A stretch of DNA of 6,749 nucleotides from Acidithiobacillus montserratensis (GTDB lineage Bacteria; Pseudomonadota; Gammaproteobacteria; Acidithiobacillales; Acidithiobacillaceae), in assembly GCF_018853465.1 (NCBI RefSeq), contig NZ_JABBOU010000114.1:1-6749 (forward strand). Reading direction: 5' to 3'. Below, piece after piece: positions 1 to 5,493 of the stretch (its first letter is position 1; every line of letters begins with the position of its first letter). The notes under the pieces were generated by a model. The model ran no database searches and had not been told where the DNA came from. It was given only the letters and a program-made list of their open reading frames with translations. The translations under genes and the position numbers were made by a program.

Positions 1-618
1 CCACAGATGCGCCAGCCCCGCCTTGATGAGCGCAGGCTCGCCGGTGTCCGCGTTGGCCCACGCCAGAAACCGCGCCGTCTCGACGGGCAGCACATCGGCG
101 GGCGGTGCCTGGAAGTGAACCTTGCGTCGCCCCACCGGGCCGGAAACCACCTGCATCGGCCCGGCGGCATCGTTGCGCCACTGGCCCACGGCGAGCTTGT
201 TCATGCCCGAGTAGCCGGTCGGGAACAGCGCCGCATGCCAACCGAACAGGCGCTCCGTAGTCAGTGGTTCGGCGCTGCGGGATGTGGCGTCGAGCACCAT
301 CTCGACCACGCCCTCGACGTGCCGGTCCACTGGCGCGACCGCGCCGATGTCCACGCCCAGGCGCCGGGCGATAGACGAGCGCACCGACTCGACGTTGAGG
401 ACTTCGCCCTCGATTTCGCTGGTCTTCACCACGTCCTCGGTGAGCGCGGCAAGGCTGGCCTGATCGCGCAGCGCCATGCCCACGTCGGCCAGACGGCCCA
501 GCAACAGGCCCTGGGCGCGGCTGACCTCGGTCAACGGCCCAGTCAGCGCCGCCAGGTCATAGCGCCAGGCCGGCCAGTCGTCGGCCTGCCAGATGTAGAG
601 TTTTTCTCCGCTATTCAT
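1..618 (-). CDS. Fic family protein, DUF4172 type (partial, N-terminal 206 residues)
   Basis: Reading the minus strand from an ATG at 618 gives 206 uninterrupted codons running off the left edge. The N-terminus (YIWQADDWPAWRYDL, residues 8-22) is the tryptophan-rich DUF4172 type that precedes the Fic fold. Residues 66-71 (TSEIEG) match the inhibitory helix motif (S/T)xxxE(G/N) of Fic proteins carrying their own inhibitor. In that family a glutamate blocks ATP binding until the block is relieved. Residues 126-158 (FGWHAALFPTGYSGMN... then GQWR) are the usual stretch before the active site. The HPFxDGNGR motif expected shortly after residue 206 is outside the window, so activity cannot be judged. 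Known members transfer AMP to hydroxyl side chains of target proteins; the target here is unknown. No Shine-Dalgarno precedes the ATG. A GTG at 633 is in frame, but the ATG fits the family N-terminus and the promoter position better. The gene is divergent from the abiEi-like gene. Confidence 0.88.
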   Translation of the reverse strand, partial: MNSGEKLYIWQADDWPAWRYDLAALTGPLTEVSRAQGLLLGRLADVGMALRDQASLAALTEDVVKTSEIEGEVLNVESVRSSIARRLGVDIGAVAPVDRHVEGVVEMVLDATSRSAEPLTTERLFGWHAALFPTGYSGMNKLAVGQWRNDAAGPMQVVSGPVGRRKVHFQAPPADVLPVETARFLAWANADTGEPALIKAGLAHLW

Positions 619-625
619 GCGGAGA
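605..625. promoter_or_regulatory. Inverted repeat 1, candidate operator over the Fic start codon
   Basis: TCTCCGC (605-611) and GCGGAGA (619-625) form perfect 7-bp arms around a 7-nt spacer that contains the Fic start codon. The site covers the predicted transcription start and touches the edge of the -10 hexamer, a position typical of a repressor site. The same arms recur at 659-679. The binding protein is unknown. Confidence 0.5.
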
Positions 626-653
626 TTAAACACCCGATTCACCGCAAAGGCAA
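619..653 (-). promoter_or_regulatory. Candidate sigma70-type promoter of the Fic gene, giving a leaderless transcript
   Basis: On the minus strand TTGCCT (653-648) is followed after exactly 17 bp by TTTAAT (630-625), 4/6 and 5/6 matches to the consensus hexamers. Transcription would be expected about 7 bp past the -10, at or next to the A of the Fic start codon at 618. This would explain the absence of a ribosome binding site. The call rests on sequence match and position only. Confidence 0.5.
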
Positions 654-655
654 GT

Positions 656-682
656 CATTCTCCGCGTTCAGCGCGGAGAATG
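656..682. promoter_or_regulatory. Inverted repeat 2, candidate upstream operator of the Fic gene
   Basis: CATTCTCCGCG (656-666) pairs with CGCGGAGAATG (672-682): 11-bp perfect arms around a 5-nt centre. Inside it is the same TCTCCGC-N7-GCGGAGA core as inverted repeat 1, with centres 54 bp apart, close to five helical turns. It lies just upstream of the candidate -35 of the Fic promoter. A tandem pair of identical cores in the same phase suggests cooperative binding of one dimeric regulator. It could also form an RNA hairpin in a transcript entering from the right, but it has no following U-run on the minus strand and is not a good terminator. Confidence 0.55.
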
Positions 683-758
683 AGGCCGCTAATCACCGCA
701 TCGGCCGAGTGCGTCGCACTACGAACGGATGCGCCATGCAATCAGCTTCGTCGGTTCG

Positions 759-808
759 ATGTTCCCGATTTTCTCCAAAATGCTACATTGAGCGAATAAA
801 CGGAACAT
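759..808 (+). promoter_or_regulatory. Candidate promoter and spaced inverted repeat upstream of the abiEi-like gene
   Basis: TGCTACATT (781-789) matches an extended -10 (TG-N-TACATT), but no convincing -35 is present 16-18 bp upstream. The element is centred between ATGTTCC (759-765) and GGAACAT (802-808), a 7-bp inverted repeat with a 36-bp gap. AbiEi antitoxins are known to repress their own promoter by binding inverted repeats, so these arms are a possible operator. The pairing could also be chance. The predicted leader would be about 20 nt. Confidence 0.3.
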
Positions 809-817
809 GATCAGACC

Positions 818-1429
818 ATGCCCGCCGACACCCACACCCAGCGCGTCCTTGATCTGGCCAGCCAGAAGGGGCTGCTGCGCGCCAGCGATCTGGACGCCAT
901 CGACGCGCCACGGGTCGTCCTGACGCGCCTGGTTGCCGCCGGCCTGCTGGACCGGGTCGGGCGCGGCCTTTACCGCCTGCCCAGTCATCCGGTCTCGGAA
1001 CACGAAAGCCTTGCGGTGGTGGCGGCCAAGGTGCCGCAGGCCGTGTTCTGCCTGCTGACGGCGCTGCAATTCCACGGGCTGACCACCCAACTCCCGCGCC
1101 AGATCTGGATCGCCATGCCGCGCGGCAGCCACGCGCCCCGCATCGACTACCCGCCGATCAGGATGGTTCAAATGACGGGCGATGTCCACGCGGCGGGCAT
1201 CGAGGAGCACCTGCGCGACGGCGTGACGCTGCGGGTCTACAGCGCAGCCAAGACGGTCGTGGACTGCTTCAAGCACCGCAACAAGATCGGTCTGGATGTG
1301 GCGCTGGAGGCGCTGAAAGATGCCTGGAGGGCGCGCAAGGCGTCGGCAGAGGATCTGTGGCGACACGCCCAGATTTGCCGGGTCGCCAACGTGATGCGGC
1401 CCTATATGGAAGTGGTCGCCCATGAGTAA
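818..1429 (+). CDS. AbiEi-family antitoxin (type IV toxin-antitoxin), apparently complete
   Basis: The 203-residue length is normal for AbiEi proteins of Gram-negative bacteria. Residues about 8-55 form the N-terminal winged helix (QRVLDLASQKGLLRASDL, then DRVGRGLYRLP), which binds the promoter in studied members. The C-terminal domain carries the family signature YSAAKTVVDCFKHRNKIGLD (141-160) followed by VALEALKDAW. In this class the antitoxin neutralises a nucleotidyltransferase toxin (AbiEii) without a stable complex, and it represses the operon. The start at 818 is the only good one: the upstream in-frame stop is at 797-799 and only a weak GGAA (802-805) precedes it. The stop codon overlaps the start of the toxin remnant, the usual arrangement of the pair. 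Without an intact toxin next door this protein may be an orphan regulator or may protect against a toxin elsewhere. The family call is firm from the signature motifs. Confidence 0.87.
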   Translation: MPADTHTQRVLDLASQKGLLRASDLDAIDAPRVVLTRLVAAGLLDRVGRGLYRLPSHPVSEHESLAVVAAKVPQAVFCLLTALQFHGLTTQLPRQIWIAMPRGSHAPRIDYPPIRMVQMTGDVHAAGIEEHLRDGVTLRVYSAAKTVVDCFKHRNKIGLDVALEALKDAWRARKASAEDLWRHAQICRVANVMRPYMEVVAHE

Positions 1430-1451
1430 TCGCGCGGCCTGGCTCCCCTGA
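1422..1451 (+). pseudogene. 5' remnant of an AbiEii-type nucleotidyltransferase toxin gene
   Basis: An ATG at 1422 overlaps the antitoxin stop and has a well-placed ribosome binding site (GGAAG, 1408-1412, 9 nt spacing). This is the translationally coupled layout expected for an abiEi-abiEii pair. The frame reads MSNRAAWLP and then stops at 1449-1451. The first five or six residues resemble AbiEii N-termini, which continue for roughly 250-300 residues. No nucleotidyltransferase sequence follows in any frame before the next gene. The break lies near 1437-1445. I infer that recombination or insertion replaced the rest of the gene; the remainder could survive beyond the right edge if the inserted DNA is a discrete element. 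Confidence 0.6.
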
Positions 1452-1456
1452 GCGCC

Positions 1457-1474
1457 TGATCGCGCGCGTGATCA
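1457..1474. repeat. 18-bp near-perfect palindrome beside the toxin break point
   Basis: TGATCGCGCGCGTGATCA is self-complementary except for one G/T position. It lies directly after the broken toxin frame and 56 bp before the small zinc-finger-like gene. Possible roles are an operator for the downstream gene, a binding site for one of the ParB-like proteins, or half of a recombinase attachment site. Nothing in the window decides between these. Confidence 0.35.
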
Positions 1475-1517
1475 TCGGGCATTGGTGATCGGTCGCGGCT
1501 TCCGTGCGGATTTGCAT

Positions 1518-1521
1518 GGAG
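1518..1521 (+). promoter_or_regulatory. Ribosome binding site that fixes the start of the small cysteine-rich gene
   Basis: GGAG is 8 nt before the ATG at 1530. An in-frame GTG-to-TGA-free stretch extends upstream to an ATG-like start at 1482, but that start has no ribosome binding site and adds residues unlike the conserved protein. The 1530 start is therefore chosen. Confidence 0.7.
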
Positions 1522-1529
1522 ACCCGACG

Positions 1530-2000
1530 ATGACCCGACACTGCGCCTGCTGCGGCAGGCCCTTCGAACCCCGCCCGCAAGTTCCCGATCAAGCCTACTG
1601 TTCCGCGCCCGACTGCCAGCGCGCCCGCAAGCGCCAGTGGCAGCGAGCCAAGCTCCAGTCCGATCCCGACTACCGGATCAACCAGCGCGCCGCCCAGCAG
1701 GCGTGGTCGCAGCGCAACCAGGACTACTGGCGCAACTATCGCGACGCCCACCCCGAGTACGCACAGCGCAACCGTGAGCAGCAGCGGCTGCGGGATGCCA
1801 ACAGCGCAAACGTCGATCTTGCAAAGATGGACGTGTGCGACCTGCCGACCGGCCTGTACCGGATCACATGGCATCCGGCGTTTCCGAGGGAAAACGGCGG
1901 CTCGTGGGTCGTCGAGATCGCGCCGGTCTGTGTCACCTGTCCGTGCAAGATGGACGTGTCAAGAGAGGACTTGATCGACAGCCCGGCGATCCGCCCGTAA
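1530..2000 (+). CDS. Small basic zinc-ribbon-like protein of unknown function, upstream of the recombinase
   Basis: The product has 156 residues. The N-terminus has C5-x2-C8 and C24-x4-C29, a plausible zinc-binding ribbon, followed at once by a strongly basic stretch (RARKRQWQRAKLQ, 31-43). Residues 44-90 contain three related short units (DPDYRINQ, NQDYWRNY, HPEYAQRN), probably a basic helical region that binds nucleic acid. The C-terminal part has two copies of KMDV (99-102 and 140-143), matched by near-identical DNA. I recognise the protein as a recurrent hypothetical found before recombinase genes, but no function is established. Its size, charge and position fit a regulator or a recombination directionality factor for the downstream serine recombinase; that is inference. 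A 153-bp gap separates it from the recombinase, so it may be a separate unit. Confidence 0.7.
   Translation: MTRHCACCGRPFEPRPQVPDQAYCSAPDCQRARKRQWQRAKLQSDPDYRINQRAAQQAWSQRNQDYWRNYRDAHPEYAQRNREQQRLRDANSANVDLAKMDVCDLPTGLYRITWHPAFPRENGGSWVVEIAPVCVTCPCKMDVSREDLIDSPAIRP
1821..1836 (+). repeat. Direct repeat copy A inside the small cysteine-rich gene
   Basis: GCAAAGATGGACGTGT here recurs at 1945-1959 as GCAAGATGGACGTGT, differing by one A. Both copies encode KMDV in the gene's frame, even though the length difference lies within the repeat. The match may reflect protein repeat conservation or a nucleic-acid-level signal. Confidence 0.5.
1945..1959 (+). repeat. Direct repeat copy B near the 3' end of the small cysteine-rich gene
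   Basis: This is the second copy of the 15/16-bp repeat, 124 bp after copy A. The flanks do not match, so the duplication is confined to the KMDV codons and one flanking codon position. Confidence 0.5.
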
Positions 2001-2153
2001 CGTCGCCTCCAAATGGGTTCTCGATCACCCTGCATGGCAACGATCCCGAACGTGCGCAACGCCGCCGGTTGTCTTCGTGCGTGCCACGTCACTTGAAAGG
2101 AGCGGCAGACCAGAGAACGCCACGACAAGATCAACGAGCGCGATCGGGACACC
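2001..2153 (+). other. Intergenic leader before the recombinase, with an unpaired strong ribosome binding site
   Basis: This 153-bp gap has no convincing promoter hexamers or terminator. AAAGGAG at 2096-2102 is the best ribosome-binding match nearby, yet no ATG, GTG or TTG lies 5-12 nt downstream of it. The recombinase frame is open from 2097, after an in-frame TGA at 2094-2096. The recombinase may have lost an earlier start codon, or an unusual start may be used; the ATG at 2154 has only a weak GGGA before it. Confidence 0.35.
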
Positions 2154-3719
2154 ATGCAATCGTCAGAACATTCCGCCGACCCATCGGGTTCATCTCCCGC
2201 GTTCCGCGCCGCGCAGTACGTGCGCATGTCCACCGAGCACCAGCAATACTCGACGGAGAACCAGGCCGACAAGATCCGCGAGTACGCCGCCCGGCGCAAC
2301 ATCGAGATCGTCCGCACCTACGCCGACGAGGGCAAGAGCGGCCTGCGCATCGACGGTCGCCAAGCCTTGCAGCAACTGATCGAGGATGTGCAGTCGGGCA
2401 AGGCTGACTTCCAGATCATCCTGGTCTACGACGTGAGCCGCTGGGGGCGGTTCCAGGACGCCGACGAGAGCGCCTACTACGAATACATCTGCCGCCGCGC
2501 CGGGATTCAGGTCGCCTACTGCGCCGAGCAGTTCGAGAACGACGGCTCGCCGGTGTCCACCATCGTCAAGGGCGTCAAGCGCGCGATGGCGGGCGAATAC
2601 AGTCGCGAGCTGTCCGCCAAGGTGTTCGCCGGGCAGTGCCGCCTGATCGAACTCGGCTTCCGACAAGGCGGACCAGCGGGCTACGGCCTGCGGCGCGTCC
2701 TGATTGACCAGTCCGGCGCGGTGAAGGGGCAGCTTTCGCGCGGTGAGCACAAGAGCCTGCAGACAGACCGCGTGATCCTGATGCCGGGGCCGGACGAGGA
2801 AGTGGCCGTTGTGAACCAGATCTACCGCTGGTTCGTCGATGACGGCTTGTTCGAATCCGAGATCGCCGACCGGCTCAACACCAAGGGCATCCACACCGAC
2901 CTCGGGCGCGACTGGACGCGGGCCACGGTGCGCGAGGTGTTGTCGAACGAGAAATACATCGGCAACAACGTCTACAACCGGCGCTCCTTCAAGCTCAAGA
3001 AGGTGCGCGTGGTGAACCGTCCGGAGATGTGGATCAAGAAGGAAGGCGCGTTCGAGGGCATCGTGCCGCCCGACCTGTTCTACACGGCGCAGGGCATCTT
3101 GCGCGAGCGCGCCCACCGCTTCAGCGACGATGAACTGATCGAGAAGCTGCGGCGGCTGTTCCAGCAGCACGGCTATCTCTCGGGCCTGATCATCGACGAG
3201 GCCGAAGGAATGCCGTCGGCAGCAGCCTACGCGCATCGCTTCGGAAGCCTGATTCGCGCCTATCAGACGGTGGGCTTCACGCCGGATCGGGACTACCAGT
3301 ATCTGGAGGTCAACCAGTTCCTGCGCCGCTTGCACCCGGAGATCGTCGGCCAGACCGAACGGATGATCGCCGAGGTCGGCGGCAAGGTCGTGCGCGATCC
3401 GGCGACTGACCTGCTCACGGTCAACCGCGAGTTCACCGTCTCGCTGGTGCTCTCGCGCTGCCAATTGCTCGACAACGGCCGCCGCCGCTGGAAGGTGCGC
3501 TTCGACACCAGCCTCGCGCCGGACATCACGGTCGCCGTGCGTCTCGACGACGGCAATCAGGCTGCGCTGGACTACTACCTGCTGCCGCGTCTGGACTTCG
3601 GGCAGCCGCGCATCCATCTCGCCGACCACAACGGCATCGAGTTCGAAAGCTACCGCTTCGACAGCCTGGACTACCTCTACGGCATGGCCGAGCGCAGCCG
3701 CTTGAGGAGAGTCGCATGA
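2154..3719 (+). CDS. Large serine recombinase with resolvase and recombinase domains and a non-standard C-terminus
   Basis: The product has 521 residues. Residues 19-165 are the resolvase-type catalytic domain: YVRMSTEHQ carries Arg24 and the nucleophile Ser26, and YDVSRWGRF carries Arg96 and Arg99. GEYSRELSAKV (147-157) begins the long dimerisation helix. Residues about 170-315 are the Recombinase domain (PF07508 type: GPAGYGLRR, WFVDDGLFESEIADRLN, WTRATVREVLSNEKYIGN). The enzyme should cut both DNA strands through a 5'-phosphoserine and exchange them for integration, excision or inversion. The usual zinc-ribbon after this domain is absent: only one cysteine (436) occurs beyond residue 320. 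In its place is a helical module (325-375, RRLFQQHGYLSGLIID ... YAHRFGSLIRAYQTVGF), then a region of mixed character to the end. The gene overlaps the next one by ATGA, so translation is probably coupled. All visible catalytic residues are present. Confidence 0.9.
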   Translation: MQSSEHSADPSGSSPAFRAAQYVRMSTEHQQYSTENQADKIREYAARRNIEIVRTYADEGKSGLRIDGRQALQQLIEDVQSGKADFQIILVYDVSRWGRFQDADESAYYEYICRRAGIQVAYCAEQFENDGSPVSTIVKGVKRAMAGEYSRELSAKVFAGQCRLIELGFRQGGPAGYGLRRVLIDQSGAVKGQLSRGEHKSLQTDRVILMPGPDEEVAVVNQIYRWFVDDGLFESEIADRLNTKGIHTDLGRDWTRATVREVLSNEKYIGNNVYNRRSFKLKKVRVVNRPEMWIKKEGAFEGIVPPDLFYTAQGILRERAHRFSDDELIEKLRRLFQQHGYLSGLIIDEAEGMPSAAAYAHRFGSLIRAYQTVGFTPDRDYQYLEVNQFLRRLHPEIVGQTERMIAEVGGKVVRDPATDLLTVNREFTVSLVLSRCQLLDNGRRRWKVRFDTSLAPDITVAVRLDDGNQAALDYYLLPRLDFGQPRIHLADHNGIEFESYRFDSLDYLYGMAERSRLRRVA

Positions 3720-4615
3720 CGAAGAAGCACCACGCATCCGAACTGCAAATGATCCAGGTCGACCAGATCGCAGTGCTCAATCCGCGTGATCGCAATGGCC
3801 GCGTGTTCGAGGAGATCGTCTCCAACATCAAGAGCCTCGGCCTGAAGAAACCGGTCACGGTCACGCCGCGCGACGATCTGGAGGACGGCAAACGCTACCT
3901 GCTGATCTGCGGCGAAGGCAGGCTCAAGGCGTTCAAGGCGCTCGGCGAGACAGAGATTCCGGCGCTGGTCGTGCAAGTGAACGACGAGGACGCCTTCATC
4001 ATGAGCCTGACCGAGAACATCGCTCGCAGGAAATACAGCGCACTGGAACTGCTGATGAGCATCGAGCAGTTGAGCCAGCAGGGCTACGACAAGCGCGTCA
4101 TCGCCCAGAAAACCGGCCTGAGCCTCGACTACATCAAAGGCATCCTGCTCCTGTTCGAGAAAGGCGAGGAGCGTCTACTGGCCGCCGTTGAGGCCGGAAG
4201 GGTTCCACTCAACGTCGCCATCACCATTGCGGGCGCAAGCGACGAAGAAGCCGTGCAGGCCGCGCTGCAGGACGCCTACGAAACTGGCCAACTGCGCGGC
4301 GGGCAACTGATGCAGGCGCGGCGTGTGCTTCAGCGGCGCAGCGCCTTGGGCAAAACCCTGGCCCACCGGCCCGCGCGCAAGGGGGCGTCCGTCACCACCT
4401 CCAGCCTAGTGCGCAACTACCAGCACGAGGTCGATAGACAGAAACTGATGATCAAGAAAGCCGAGTTCACCCAGCAGCGCCTGTTGTTCGTGATCGAGGC
4501 CCTGCGCCAGTTGCTGGCCGACGAGCACTTTTCCAACCTGCTGCGCGCCGAAGGGTTGGACACCTTGCCCAAGCAACTGGCCGAGCGTGTCTGGGCCGGA
4601 GGCCACTCGGCATGA
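3716..4615 (+). CDS. RepB/ParB-like partitioning protein, first paralogue (CTP-binding motifs kept)
   Basis: The product has 299 residues. Residues 10-110 form a ParB N-terminal (sulfiredoxin-like) domain, with CGEGRLKAFKALG (65-77) as the GERR-type box and ENIARRKYSALE (100-111) as the ENxxR box. In ParB proteins these boxes bind CTP and drive clamp closure on DNA. A helix-turn-helix follows (about 126-147, RVIAQKTGLSLDYIKGIL). The remainder, including the helix-rich region at 155-205 and a probable coiled segment at 236-270, fits the RepB C-terminal family. The start at 3716 overlaps the recombinase stop (ATGA) and has a strong ribosome binding site (GAGGAG, 3704-3709). No ParA ATPase gene is adjacent, so classical plasmid partition is not supported. 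A role in loading or controlling the recombinase, or in element maintenance, is inference. The family call is firm. Confidence 0.88.
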   Translation: MTKKHHASELQMIQVDQIAVLNPRDRNGRVFEEIVSNIKSLGLKKPVTVTPRDDLEDGKRYLLICGEGRLKAFKALGETEIPALVVQVNDEDAFIMSLTENIARRKYSALELLMSIEQLSQQGYDKRVIAQKTGLSLDYIKGILLLFEKGEERLLAAVEAGRVPLNVAITIAGASDEEAVQAALQDAYETGQLRGGQLMQARRVLQRRSALGKTLAHRPARKGASVTTSSLVRNYQHEVDRQKLMIKKAEFTQQRLLFVIEALRQLLADEHFSNLLRAEGLDTLPKQLAERVWAGGHSA

Positions 4616-5493
4616 GCCGTTCATCGCTGGGGTTCATTCCGGAGCCGCTGACACTCCCGCTCGATCGGATTCTGCCCACGCGCAAGACGCCGGAGGGCTT
4701 GCATACCTCGCGCAAGTTCAAGCAGATCATGGCCTCGATCCAGGAGATCGGCCTGATCGAACCCCTGAGCGTGGGCAAGGCGGACAAGACCGGGCAACAC
4801 ATCCTGCTCGACGGGCACATGCGCCTGCTGGCGTTGCGGCAACTGGAATTCACCGACGCGCCGTGCCTCGTCGCGACCGACGACGAAAGCTACACCTACA
4901 ACAACCGGATCAACCGCATCTCGTCCATTCAGGAGCACCACATGCTCCGGCGCGCGGTCGAGCGCGGCGTCACGCCCGAGCGGCTGGCCAAGGCGCTGAA
5001 CGTGGACATCAGCCTGATTCACAAGAAGGTGAGTCTGCTCGACGGCATCTGCCCGGAGGCGGTCGAGATGCTCAAGGATCAGCACTTCGCCGCCAACCTC
5101 GGCTCGGTGCTGCGCAAGATGAAGCCCACACGACAGGTCGAATGCGTGGAACTGATGCTGACCGCCAACAACATGACGGTCGCCTACGCCGAAGCCTTGC
5201 TCGCTGCCACGCCACCGAACCTGCTGGTTAGCGAGAAACGGCCCAGGAAGATGTCTGGCGTCACGGCGGAACAAATGGTGAAGATGGAGCGCGAAATGGG
5301 CAACCTGCAAGGGCAACTGAAAGTGGTCGAGCAGTCCTACGGGCAGGACGTGCTGATGTTGGTGCTGGCGCGCGGCTACCTTGGCAAGCTGATCGACAAC
5401 GAGGCGGTGTTCCGGTTCCTGTCGCAGCGCCAGCCCGAGCTGCTGGCCCAGTTTGAGAGCATCGTCCAAACCGTGGCGCTGGACGGAAAGTGA
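4612..5493 (+). CDS. RepB/ParB-like protein, second paralogue with diverged CTP motifs
   Basis: The product has 293 residues and its domain order matches its upstream neighbour. The ParB-like N-terminal domain (about 12-105) includes LPTRKTPEGLHTSRKF and IGLIEPLSV. A helix-turn-helix follows (122-143, PERLAKALNVDISLIHKKVS), then a RepB-type helical region (147-206) and a probable coiled coil (about 217-242). The GERR box reads LDGHMRLLAL (66-75), keeping Gly and the last Arg but replacing Glu with His. The ENxxR box reads NNRINR (97-102), with no clean match. CTP binding or hydrolysis may therefore be altered or lost. The gene overlaps the previous one by ATGA and has GGAGG at 4598-4602, 9 nt before the ATG. 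Two unlike RepB paralogues translated together suggest a hetero-oligomer, but this is not shown. Confidence 0.82.
   Translation: MSRSSLGFIPEPLTLPLDRILPTRKTPEGLHTSRKFKQIMASIQEIGLIEPLSVGKADKTGQHILLDGHMRLLALRQLEFTDAPCLVATDDESYTYNNRINRISSIQEHHMLRRAVERGVTPERLAKALNVDISLIHKKVSLLDGICPEAVEMLKDQHFAANLGSVLRKMKPTRQVECVELMLTANNMTVAYAEALLAATPPNLLVSEKRPRKMSGVTAEQMVKMEREMGNLQGQLKVVEQSYGQDVLMLVLARGYLGKLIDNEAVFRFLSQRQPELLAQFESIVQTVALDGK

Noticed and set aside
656..682. The 11-bp hairpin as an intrinsic terminator
   Set aside because: No run of T follows on either strand, and it sits just upstream of a candidate promoter with a sister copy over the start codon. An operator role fits better.
7..810. 267-codon plus-strand open frame over the left region
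   Set aside because: It is antisense to the Fic reading frame, whose residues and motifs match a known family. Its own translation is rich in Arg, Ala and His with no recognisable domain, as expected of a high-GC shadow frame.
1482..1529. Upstream extension of the small cysteine-rich gene to an earlier start
   Set aside because: The earlier start lacks a ribosome binding site, whereas the start at 1530 has GGAG 8 nt upstream and gives the conserved N-terminus with the cysteine pair.
2190..3737. 515-codon minus-strand open frame opposite the recombinase
   Set aside because: The plus-strand frame has complete catalytic motifs and coupled gene overlaps. The antisense product is a low-complexity Val/Ala/Leu/His string caused by GC-rich third positions.
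3716..5493. A classical plasmid partition cassette (parAB/repABC)
   Set aside because: There is no ParA or RepA gene, no RepC initiator and no clear parS matching the repABC consensus. Two RepB-like genes sit behind a recombinase instead.
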